Positions 14,425 through 22,524 of a stretch of 64,000 nucleotides of DNA are shown here, piece by piece (the stretch's first letter is position 1; the number at the start of each line of letters is the position of its first letter). A program made the translations under genes and the position numbers. The DNA comes from an uncultured Acidobacteriia bacterium (GTDB lineage: Bacteria > Acidobacteriota > Terriglobia > Bryobacterales > Bryobacteraceae), in NCBI GenBank assembly GCA_903851195.1, contig CAINNJ010000022.1:1-64000 (forward strand). The letters are read 5' to 3'. The notes below the pieces were generated by a model, which was not told the DNA's origin, did not search any database, and saw nothing but the letters and a program-made list of their open reading frames with translations.

Positions 14425-16182
14425 TCATACCCGGGCTGTCCGCGCATCTTCCATTTCCTGCTGTTGTTGCCAGAGGCGCCAGTACAGGCCACCCAGGCGC
14501 AGCAGATCGCGGTGCGTGCCGCTCTCGACGATCTCGCCTTTGTCGAGAACATAAATCCGGTCGGAGCGCACGACCGTGGACAGGCGGTGGGCAATGAGGA
14601 CCGACATCATGTTCCGTTCGCGGCTGGCCCGGAGGAAAGATTCCGCGATTTCGCGTTCCGTGATGGCGTCGAGGGAGGAGGTGGCTTCGTCGAAGAGGAT
14701 CAGATCCGGTTCGCGAAGCAGGGCACGTGCGATGGCGATGCGTTGCCGTTCACCGCCCGAGAGGCGGAGGGCGCCTTCGCCGAGCAGGGTGTCGAGGCCG
14801 GACGGAGCCCGGTTAAGAATCGGCATGGCGGAGGCCTGCTGCAGTTTTTCCAGCAACTCGTCGTCCGTGGATTCGGGCCTGACCACCAGCAGGTTATCCC
14901 GAATGGATCCGGAAAACAGCTGGGTGTCCTGCGTGACCAGGCCCATGCGCATGCGAAGCGCTTCCGGGTCGAGTTCCGTGGCGGGGATGTCGTTGAAGAC
15001 GACGGAGCCGGTGAGCGGAGGATAAAGAGCGCAGATCAGTTTGACGAGCGTGGTCTTGCCGGCGCCGGAAGGACCGACGAACGCGACGGTTTCCCCGGCG
15101 TCGACATGGAAACAGATGTCCTTCAGGACGGTATTGGCGCGTCCCGGATAGCGGAATGAAACGCGATCGAAGCCGATTGTCCGGATCTTCCCGGAGATGG
15201 CTCCTTCGGTATTTTCCGCGGGAGGATCGAGGAGGAGGTCGGAAAATTCCGTCAGTGACGCCTCCGTTTCGCGGAATTCGAGGAAAAGGCCGCCGAGTTC
15301 CTGCATGGGGCCGAAAACCGCGTAGGAATACAGATAAATGGCGAGGAACTGACCCATGGAGATCAGGTTCCGGAACCGGAGATAAAGCAGGAGCGTGAGC
15401 AGGCCCAGCCGCATGAGGTGGACGCAGGCTCCGTGAAAAAACGTGTAGACCCTGGAGGCTTTTACTTTCCGGAGTTCCAGTTTCAGGATGGCCGCGGCAT
15501 CTTCGTCGAAGCGGGAGATTTCCTGTTGCGTGAGGCCGAGGCTCTTGACCAGTTCGATATTGCGTAAGGTCTCGGTGGTGTTGCCGGCGATACCGGAATG
15601 GCGGCGGAGCAATTCCTCATTGGTTTTCCGGATGCTTCGCGTAACCAGGAAGCTGATCCAGGTCAGTGTGGGCGCCACCGTCAGAAAGCACAGAGTCAGT
15701 CCCCAGTACACGTGGGTTGTATAAACGATAATGAGAACGAGGGCGAGCAGCGAGGTGAAGATTTTGTTGAAAAAGGTCTTCAGCAGCTTCTCGATGTTGC
15801 GCCGCAGTCTGTGGAGCCCCTCCACCCTTTCTCCGCTGCGCTGTTTCTCGAAGTTGAAAAAGGGCATGCGGAGACAGCTCCGGACGCCGTCGGAAAAAAT
15901 GCCTGCGCCCACCAGCTGACTAACACGTTCCACGGTGACGGTTTGTTCGCTTTTCGAGATCCAGGCGAGCGCGACGCTGGCCACGATGGCGCCCAGCCAG
16001 ACGGCGGTTCCCGACAGAAAATCGGACCATTCGGCGGTTCGCGGAAGGTGCGAATACCGATCCAGAACGTGCTGCATGATCAGGGGATCGAGAAGGAGAC
16101 AGGACTGGGCGATGGCCGCCATCACGAGGGCGTACACGACCGCTTTGGCATTCAGCCGGAGGTAATGACGCAGGACTTTCAC
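14425..16182 (-). CDS. ABC exporter, fused permease-ATPase
   Basis: 585 residues, a half-size type I exporter. Six membrane segments lie in the first 300 residues. The ATPase follows with Walker A GPSGAGKTT (about 368-376), a Q-loop TQDTQL, signature LSGGERQ (about 473), Walker B LILFDEATSSLD (about 492) and AHRLST. It functions as a homodimer in the inner membrane. Given the surrounding glycosyltransferases it may export a lipid-linked glycan or related product. The substrate is inferred from context only. Confidence 0.88.
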   Translation of the reverse strand: MKVLRHYLRLNAKAVVYALVMAAIAQSCLLLDPLIMQHVLDRYSHLPRTAEWSDFLSGTAVWLGAIVASVALAWISKSEQTVTVERVSQLVGAGIFSDGVRSCLRMPFFNFEKQRSGERVEGLHRLRRNIEKLLKTFFNKIFTSLLALVLIIVYTTHVYWGLTLCFLTVAPTLTWISFLVTRSIRKTNEELLRRHSGIAGNTTETLRNIELVKSLGLTQQEISRFDEDAAAILKLELRKVKASRVYTFFHGACVHLMRLGLLTLLLYLRFRNLISMGQFLAIYLYSYAVFGPMQELGGLFLEFRETEASLTEFSDLLLDPPAENTEGAISGKIRTIGFDRVSFRYPGRANTVLKDICFHVDAGETVAFVGPSGAGKTTLVKLICALYPPLTGSVVFNDIPATELDPEALRMRMGLVTQDTQLFSGSIRDNLLVVRPESTDDELLEKLQQASAMPILNRAPSGLDTLLGEGALRLSGGERQRIAIARALLREPDLILFDEATSSLDAITEREIAESFLRASRERNMMSVLIAHRLSTVVRSDRIYVLDKGEIVESGTHRDLLRLGGLYWRLWQQQQEMEDARTARV

Positions 16183-16375
16183 GGGATTACGAACCGCCGC
16201 GTAATCGGAGTAGTCTCCGGGTGGAGGCGATCCGCGTGAAAGGAGTTTTGACCGTCATACCGGGTAGTTGCGGCCCGCGGGGGCGGTGCGGAACCGGAGC
16301 GTTCCGTGTCGCGGCGAAAAATAATCATACCATCGCAGCGACACAATTCAGGATATTCCCGATTTCCGGGGAAAT

Positions 16376-17416
16376 TCAGGCACTTGCGGCGCGGGCGCCG
16401 GTCCCGGGGCGTTCGATGCCGTGACCCGCCGGGATCACAGCGGCGTTTTGTCCGCCGATTCGCTCCGAAATGAGGTAAAGCGGCCGGCTTTTGCTTTGTT
16501 CGAAAATCATGCCGACATATTGGCCGAGGATGCCGAGACAGAAGAGGATGGCGCTTCCGACCAGGGCGGTTACGATCATGAGCGAGGTCCAGCCGGCGAC
16601 GGTGGTGCCGAGGAAGCGTGTGATGAGGGCACGGACGGCTTCTTCCAGGCCGAATATTCCGGTGACGATGGCCAGATAGATCGACAGGCGGAGCGGGATG
16701 GTGGAAAACGAGGTCGCCGCGGTCCACGCCAGTTTAAACATTTTCGAAAGCGGGTACTTGGTTTCGCCGGCGGCGCGGGGCGCGCGTTCGTAGCGCACGG
16801 CGCACTCGGCGAAGCCGATCCAGCTGGCCATGCCGCGCAGGAAACGGTGGGTTTCGCGCATTTCATTCAGCGCGTGAAGACTTTCGCGCGAAAGGAGCCG
16901 GAAATCGCCGGTATCGACCGGAAGGTCGCGGCTGACGAACCGGCGCATGCCCCTGTAGAAGAGCCAGGCCGTGGCGGTCTTGAAGACGCTTTCGCCCTGG
17001 CGGCGCTCGCGCTGGCCATAGACCACGTGATAGCCCTGACAGTAGCAGTCGACCATGCGGTGAATCACGCTCAGCGGATCCTGGAGGTCGGCATCCATCA
17101 GGACGACGGCGTCGCCGGAAGCGTTATCGAGACCGGCCGTGGCGGCGAGCTGGTGGCCGAAGTTTCGGGCGAGTTGCAGGACCACGATGCGGGAATCGCT
17201 CCCGGCCCAGAGCGCTGCCAGTTCCACGGTGCGGTCGCGGCTGCCGTCGTTGACCAGCACCACCTCCACCCGGGCCGGGAACTCGTCCATGAATTTCGTT
17301 ACTTCGGAGCGGAGCAGCGGAAAAACCTCTTCTTCGTTATAGAGAGGGATCACCAGAGACAAGGTGCGCGGAAAGGGTTTTTGCCGCAGTATGTGGCAGG
17401 TTTTTCTGGATGACAT
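16376..17416 (-). CDS. GT2-family glycosyltransferase with two membrane segments
   Basis: 346 residues, DPM1/GtrB/ArnC type. The GT-A domain shows LSLVIPLYNEEEVFPLL, VVLVNDGSRDRT, and DADLQDPLSVI with the metal-binding D-x-D, and a Q-x-x-R-W-like segment is replaced by HRFLRGMASW. Two C-terminal membrane helices (about 240-265 and 280-305) anchor it. Such enzymes load a sugar onto undecaprenyl phosphate on the cytoplasmic face. This fits a partner role for the GT39-like protein encoded just upstream, which would use the lipid-linked sugar outside. Confidence 0.87.
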   Translation of the reverse strand: MSSRKTCHILRQKPFPRTLSLVIPLYNEEEVFPLLRSEVTKFMDEFPARVEVVLVNDGSRDRTVELAALWAGSDSRIVVLQLARNFGHQLAATAGLDNASGDAVVLMDADLQDPLSVIHRMVDCYCQGYHVVYGQRERRQGESVFKTATAWLFYRGMRRFVSRDLPVDTGDFRLLSRESLHALNEMRETHRFLRGMASWIGFAECAVRYERAPRAAGETKYPLSKMFKLAWTAATSFSTIPLRLSIYLAIVTGIFGLEEAVRALITRFLGTTVAGWTSLMIVTALVGSAILFCLGILGQYVGMIFEQSKSRPLYLISERIGGQNAAVIPAGHGIERPGTGARAASA

Positions 17417-17438
17417 GGCTCAGTTTTCGTGACCTTTA

Positions 17439-19001
17439 TCAGCGCGCATTTCCGGTGTTTTCGGGAAGGTAGATTTTATAAGGACCGATTTCGCTCCCGG
17501 GTTTATAGCCGGAGAGAACGGCCTGCCGGACAGCGGGGCTGAAATGTTCGGGATCCTCAATGGACGAATTCACGATGACCGCGGCAAACCGGCGGTTCTG
17601 CAGCCGCTCCACGAGGGGTTGTTCGTTCCAGAGATGCTTCGCGGCCAGGAAGGTGACGCTGGAAGGCTCGGCGGGAACTTCGCGGCCCGACTGAACCAGA
17701 ATCGTCATGTCTTCCGAGTAAACGTCGCCGTTTATCGAACGGAGGCGCGCGAGGATGTCGCGATGGACCGTTTCCGCTTTCGCCAGATCGGCGCCACAGG
17801 CATAACCGGAGTGCGGCACGGCAATGAAAGCCGCGACGGAAACAAGAGCCAGGCGGCCGACGATCGGGGGGATTGCGGTCCCGCCGGCAAGGGACCATTC
17901 AATCAGCAGGGCGGCGAGAACGCAACAGGCGAAGAGCGGTTCCAGCAGATAGTTCACGTTGGCGCCGACCTTCAACACAGAGAAGCTGGCCAGCGATGCG
18001 GAAAAGAAATAGATGGCGAAGATGGCGGCGAGCCGGGTGCGTCCGTCCCCGGACAGGAGAGAACGAAACGGGCGTCTGACGAACTGCGTGGCGATGTAAT
18101 ACAAAGCGCCGCAGGCGGGCAGAATCACGGATAAAGAGGAGCGGGCGGTATCGAAGGCAAGCCAGAGGCCGTGCCGGGCGTTCATGGGGCTTACGTTGTA
18201 GGTGAACAGGTGGCGGACGATCTCGCCATGGGTGATTAAGCTAAGAGCGGCCAGAACGGCGATTCCGAGCAGGGCGAAGAAGCCGAGAACCTTCAACATC
18301 AGGATGCGGTTTTCGAACAGGAGGCAGAGCAGACAGGCGAAGGGCGCGGCGATCAGGGTCTGCTTGGAATAGATCGCGAGGGCGAAGAAGGTGAAGGCCA
18401 GGTACAAGAGATGTTGGCGGCCGCGGGCAGAGACGAAACAGGCGAGTCCGGCGTAGACGAACAGGAGTCCGATGGTGTCAACGCGCATGAGCAGGGACCA
18501 ATCCGCAACGGGCAGATTCAGGACCAGCAGGGCGCCGATCAGCGCCGAGGAACGTGTCCGCCATCCGGAACCGCGTGACGCGATGAGAAAGCCGATGAGA
18601 AGCGCAATGCCACACAGGGAGAGAACAGAAACCGTGCGGCCGGCCATGAGCAGGGTCGGCCCCGCCTGAGTGAGCAACCCCGCCTGAGTGAGCAACAAGG
18701 TTGCGCAGTGGAAGACCGGGGTGTAGTTGAAGAGGATGTAAGGATAGACGCCCAGAGGATGGACCGCGGTTGAAAAATGCGTGAGATTCGCCGCCTGCCA
18801 AAGGACGGTTCCTTCGCCGTAGTCGAGCTGGACGGGAGTCGAGATGGCGGAGGCGGCTCGCTGCCCGTAGGAGACAGCGCCGACAGTGAGCAGGAGACCG
18901 ACAATCAGGAACTGGAGTTTCAGCAGCATCGTGTTTTTCGTCGTCGCGGAGGGCTGGTAGGGGGCACGGGGATAGCCGTTCGAGCCGGCGGCAAATGACA
19001 T
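17439..19001 (-). CDS. GT39-like multi-spanning membrane glycosyltransferase
   Basis: 520 residues with about ten to twelve hydrophobic segments. An early periplasmic loop carries an acidic motif (LDYGEGTVLW), in the place of the catalytic Asp/Glu of GT-C enzymes such as ArnT/PMT. The C-terminal 110 residues are soluble. It is weakly related to annotated families and the exact one is uncertain. An 18-bp tandem duplication doubles LLTQAG near residue 106. It lies upstream of the GT2 gene in the same direction, with 22 bp between them. Confidence 0.65.
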   Translation of the reverse strand: MSFAAGSNGYPRAPYQPSATTKNTMLLKLQFLIVGLLLTVGAVSYGQRAASAISTPVQLDYGEGTVLWQAANLTHFSTAVHPLGVYPYILFNYTPVFHCATLLLTQAGLLTQAGPTLLMAGRTVSVLSLCGIALLIGFLIASRGSGWRTRSSALIGALLVLNLPVADWSLLMRVDTIGLLFVYAGLACFVSARGRQHLLYLAFTFFALAIYSKQTLIAAPFACLLCLLFENRILMLKVLGFFALLGIAVLAALSLITHGEIVRHLFTYNVSPMNARHGLWLAFDTARSSLSVILPACGALYYIATQFVRRPFRSLLSGDGRTRLAAIFAIYFFSASLASFSVLKVGANVNYLLEPLFACCVLAALLIEWSLAGGTAIPPIVGRLALVSVAAFIAVPHSGYACGADLAKAETVHRDILARLRSINGDVYSEDMTILVQSGREVPAEPSSVTFLAAKHLWNEQPLVERLQNRRFAAVIVNSSIEDPEHFSPAVRQAVLSGYKPGSEIGPYKIYLPENTGNAR

Positions 19002-19104
19002 TTAATCAACCGGCGAAAACACTTTTTGCGAAGATATCAGGCCCCAACGGAATGTCCGGATATGAGATAGTGTCGCAAATTGAGACGATTTTTCGCCGGC
19101 GAAA

Positions 19105-20160
19105 TTATCGGAGACAACGGTGAATGAGATTGCGATAAGCCAGGACTCCGGCCGTGGCCGAGTAGCGCGACCGCAGCGCAAGCCCCGCCTGTTCCGCGGC
19201 GCTTTCGAGCAAGGCTGCCGGGGAGCGATCGAGGACGTGGAGAATGCGCGCCAGGTCGGCGGCGTCGTTGGCAACGAAATGAAAGCCGGTGTGGCCTTCG
19301 TCCACGATCGCGCCGGCGCCGCCGGAATCCGGGACGAGCACGACAACGCCGGCCGCCATGGCTTCGAGAATGGCCAGCCCGAACGGCTCCTCCGGGCAGA
19401 GATGGAGCAACAGATCGGCCTGGCTCACCAGATTGGCAACGTCCGGGCGGAAGCCCATGAATTGAACGTTGGGATGACTGGCGAGCGCGCGGGTTTTGAG
19501 GAGTTCGGCGTCCGGACCGCTGCCGTAGACGGCGAATTCCATAGTCCGCAGGGAGGGGTCGAGGTCCAGGGTATCGAGCAAAAGATCGAGGCGCTTGACC
19601 GGATCGAGCCGGGATACAATCGCGACGCGGCGAATACCGGGGGCGAGGTAGGGCCCGCGGCGGGGCGTGGCTGCGATGGTCTCCGGAGTGAGGAAGTTTT
19701 CGATGACGGTGATGCGCGCGGGGTCCGCGCCATGAGACTCCATGCGCTGCCTGACGAATTGCGAGACGGCGACCTGTTTCGCTCCCAGCAGGTCGAGCCA
19801 GCGCTTGCGTCCATAGCTGAGCCGTTCGTCGGCGCCGCCGTGAACCACCTGAATATTGGCGCACTTGCGGAAATATAGCCGGGACCAGAAGTCGGCCGCG
19901 ATAGTGTGCAGGACGCGGGTTCCGAGAGCGGCGATTTGGGTATTTCGCGCGAAAAAGGGACGAAGGTCGGCGAAATAGCGGGAAGTTGTTTCAAACTCCA
20001 GAGAACGGAATCCGAGGCGGGCGGCCTCCGCGTGAAAAGGGCCTTGGGGGGCAAAGAAGATCGTGTCGAATTCGTCCCGCAAGCCTGCCGCGGTGGCGAG
20101 GGCCATGCGTTCGGTGCCGTAAAGATTGCCGCTGTGCAGCGAGTAAATCAGGGGTGTCAT
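19105..20160 (-). CDS. GT4-family glycosyltransferase
   Basis: 351 residues, GT-B. The start has YSLHSGNLYGTERMALATAAGL, the acceptor-side glycine loop (in the GTE form). The donor half shows RVAIVSRLDPVKRLDLLLDTL and EEPFGLAILEAMAAGVVVLVPDSGGAGAIV with the E-x7-E pair. It is the first gene in the minus-strand glycan cluster, and the promoter should be in the 378 bp to its right. Confidence 0.88.
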   Translation of the reverse strand: MTPLIYSLHSGNLYGTERMALATAAGLRDEFDTIFFAPQGPFHAEAARLGFRSLEFETTSRYFADLRPFFARNTQIAALGTRVLHTIAADFWSRLYFRKCANIQVVHGGADERLSYGRKRWLDLLGAKQVAVSQFVRQRMESHGADPARITVIENFLTPETIAATPRRGPYLAPGIRRVAIVSRLDPVKRLDLLLDTLDLDPSLRTMEFAVYGSGPDAELLKTRALASHPNVQFMGFRPDVANLVSQADLLLHLCPEEPFGLAILEAMAAGVVVLVPDSGGAGAIVDEGHTGFHFVANDAADLARILHVLDRSPAALLESAAEQAGLALRSRYSATAGVLAYRNLIHRCLR

Positions 20161-20538
20161 CGATCTTTCCGGGCGGGAACGGCGAGTGGGGAGACGGGCA
20201 TGTGCGCGGATTCCTTTTCCGGCCGGCGAAGCCGGCGTTCCGCGAACAGGATTTCTTCCTGAATAACGGGGGGTTCGTGACGATGAGGTGGTTTCAAACG
20301 TGAATCCGCTTCGGCAATTTATCGTCGTGGCGGTTCCGGAACCGGCGACGCGAATCTGTTGCGAGCGAAAATAACTCGGACCGGAACACCAGTATAGCTT
20401 TGCCGTCCCGTCACGATATCGTTAACTCCGGCAGAAGCCCGGAAATGATTGAGCCGGTGAGTCCGATTGACGTCCGGCAGCCACCGGGGAGAGGGTCGCA
20501 GAGAGCGATTCGCCGTTAAGGGGAACGCGCCAGGCCTA
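20161..20538. other. intergenic region before the glycan cluster
   Basis: 378 bp without a supported gene. It includes small inverted repeats, such as CCGGC-GAA-GCCGG and CGGTT-CCGG-AACCG, which may be terminators for the hydrolase operon (minus strand) or simply GC-rich palindromes. It must contain the promoter for the leftward glycan cluster, but I cannot pick out boxes with confidence. Confidence 0.4.
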
Positions 20539-21453
20539 TCAGCCGAGAAAGAAACGCCGCACGGCGGTTGCGAGTTCCTGCGGGGCCATCAGCAGAGCGG
20601 AATGATCAAGACCGTCCAGCGAGGTGTAGCTGACGGCGGGAAGCAGGCCGATGAGCGCTTTCGCGCCGGTGTGGAAGAACGGCTCGCTTTTGGCGCCGAC
20701 CGCCACCATGACCGGCGAGGAGGCGTGGGGCCAGCGATCGGCGGGCAACGGTTTACCGTTCTGCGTGCCATCGAGGAGCATCAGGTCATAAGGAATGGTG
20801 GGCGCCAGCCGGACCATGTCGGACCAGGCGGGCATGAGGACACGCATGAAGAGCACGCCGGGTTTGGGGATGCCCATGCCTTCGACGAAAAAGAGAGACA
20901 CGGCCTCCTCCGGCTTGTTGGCCGCGAGCGCGGTGTTGACGTTTTCGAGCACGGACGCGGACATGGGGGGCCGGCTGTTGTCGACGATAAAGGGCGGTTC
21001 GTAAAGGAAAAGCTTCGCCAGTTTCGGGCCGAGCCGGTCGGCGGCGTCGAGGGCGAGAACCGCGCCTGAAGAACTGCCGAAGAGATAGACGGGACCGGGG
21101 CTGAGGTTGGCGAGAGTCTCCAGGTCCTGGATTTCGCGCTCCACGGCCCAGGGCTGCCGATTGCCGCTCTTGCCCCGACCCCGGCGGTCATAGTTCAGAA
21201 CGGTGAAGGACGAGGCCAGTTGCTTCGCCAGGGGACGGTTGCCGTCGCGGTCCGTCAGCGCGGCGGAGACGAGGATGAGCAGGGGCCCGCTGCCGGTGAG
21301 TTCATAGGCGATCGGCGTGCCGTCTTTCGAAATGGCGGTTTTCTGAATGGCGTCCGGAGGCGCTCCGCCCGTGCTGAATTTCTTCGCAATGGCGAAACGA
21401 AGGCCGAAGACGAAGACCAGGATGGCGATTAAAACAATACCGGCGATTTTCAT
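20539..21453 (-). CDS. alpha/beta hydrolase
   Basis: 304 residues with an N-terminal membrane or signal segment (IVLIAILVFVFGLRFAIA). The fold is plain: YELTGSGPLLILVSAALTDRDG around the oxyanion hole, NYDRRGRGKSG, and the nucleophile elbow FGSSSGAVLALD with Ser in GSSSG. The late His is in LDGLDHSALL. A periplasmic or membrane-anchored esterase or lactonase is likely; substrate unknown. Its start touches the stop of the SRPBCC gene (one-base overlap), so it belongs to the ArsR operon. Confidence 0.83.
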   Translation of the reverse strand: MKIAGIVLIAILVFVFGLRFAIAKKFSTGGAPPDAIQKTAISKDGTPIAYELTGSGPLLILVSAALTDRDGNRPLAKQLASSFTVLNYDRRGRGKSGNRQPWAVEREIQDLETLANLSPGPVYLFGSSSGAVLALDAADRLGPKLAKLFLYEPPFIVDNSRPPMSASVLENVNTALAANKPEEAVSLFFVEGMGIPKPGVLFMRVLMPAWSDMVRLAPTIPYDLMLLDGTQNGKPLPADRWPHASSPVMVAVGAKSEPFFHTGAKALIGLLPAVSYTSLDGLDHSALLMAPQELATAVRRFFLG

Positions 21454-21920
21454 CAGTTCAGCAGCTCCGAAAGGCGGTCATAGCTCTCGGCCGCGCCGTG
21501 TTCCATCCCGGACTGGATCACCTCATCGCGGATTTCCGGGGAGGCGTAGCGCAGGGTTGCAACCATGGTGGTCCGGCCATCGTGCTCGGTGAAGACCGTG
21601 GTGACGATCGCCTCGCCGGGGAAATTATCGAATGACTCGGTGTGAACGGACCGCTCGGGCGGGGACAATTCCAGGTAAGTGCCGCGCATTCCCAGTTCGT
21701 GGCCGTCGGGAGCCTGCAAAACATAGCGATAGCTGCCGCCCACGCGGGCGTCGATCTCGCAGGTGACGAGAGTCCAGCCGCGGGGACCGAACCAGCGCCG
21801 GAGAAGCTGCGGGTCCGAGAAAGCGCGGTGGACCAGGTGACGCGGCGCGTTGAAAGTCCGCGTGAGAGCGATTTCGCATTCGCCCGGTAGAGTAACGGTT
21901 AAGGTTCCGGTATTTTGCAT
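21453..21920 (-). CDS. SRPBCC (AHSA1-like) domain protein
   Basis: 155 residues of the AHSA1/START-like fold: LTRTFNAPRHLVHRAFSDPQLLRRWFGPRGWTLVTCEIDARVGGSYRYVL, then GTYLELSPPERSVHTESF and MEHGAAESYDRLSELL at the end. These proteins bind small hydrophobic ligands. The pairing of this domain with an ArsR regulator upstream is very common and probably forms a small stress-response unit. Confidence 0.88.
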   Translation of the reverse strand: MQNTGTLTVTLPGECEIALTRTFNAPRHLVHRAFSDPQLLRRWFGPRGWTLVTCEIDARVGGSYRYVLQAPDGHELGMRGTYLELSPPERSVHTESFDNFPGEAIVTTVFTEHDGRTTMVATLRYASPEIRDEVIQSGMEHGAAESYDRLSELLN

Positions 21921-21938
21921 AAATGGCTGCGCGGCGAT

Positions 21939-22310
21939 TCAGGAACGCAGCCGAGGCTTTGCCGGCAGGCGTTTTTTCGGCGATTGACTCTTTTTGCGTT
22001 CTTCGAGTTTCAATTCTTCGAGAAGCGAATCCAGTTTTTCGAACTGTTCTTCGAAGAGGGTTCGGTAACGGCTCAGCCACATATCGAGATCCCGGAATGG
22101 CTGACCGCGCAGGGCGTAGATGCGGCGCTGGGCGTCGTGCCGCACTTCGAGCAGACCGGCATCGGTCAGCGCGCGGAGATGCTTCGATGCCTGCGGCTGG
22201 CGTATTCCCAGACGTTCGGCGACCGAGCCGACGGGGAGGGGCTCGCCACAGAGGAGGTCGACGATCTGCAGGCGGCTGGGCTCGGCGAGGGCTCTGAAGA
22301 CTTCGAGCAT
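21939..22310 (-). CDS. ArsR-family transcriptional regulator
   Basis: 123 residues. Winged helix: VFRALAEPSRLQIVDLLCGEPLPVGSVAERLGIRQPQASKHLRALTDAGLLEVRHDAQRRIYAL. No cysteine metal site of the ArsR/SmtB type is visible, so it is more likely of the non-metal group that accompanies SRPBCC genes. The tail is a charged helix (FEEQFEKLDSLLEELKLEERKK) ending in a Lys-rich stretch. It is first in the operon, with SRPBCC and hydrolase genes behind it. Confidence 0.88.
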   Translation of the reverse strand: MLEVFRALAEPSRLQIVDLLCGEPLPVGSVAERLGIRQPQASKHLRALTDAGLLEVRHDAQRRIYALRGQPFRDLDMWLSRYRTLFEEQFEKLDSLLEELKLEERKKSQSPKKRLPAKPRLRS

Positions 22311-22524
22311 GTCGTTATATTCTCCCGTACGACTATTCGTGTCAAGGAATATTTTGAGACGGGCTTTTCAGGACATGCCGGAAGGGGCTCTCATCCAAAG
22401 GTCATGAAAGCGTGACCAGGTTGTCATTCGTGCGGAATACGCTGCATGAGGTGATCGCAAAACGGCCGGGAAAACCAATCCGGCCAGCGTCATCGCGAAT
22501 GGAGAAGTGAAAGGAATGCAGCGA

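Noticed and set aside
16376-20160. A second overlapping gene set on the plus strand in the glycan cluster
   Set aside because: Several long plus-strand frames exist (for example 16421-17413), but they mirror the glycosyltransferase genes and show no domain.
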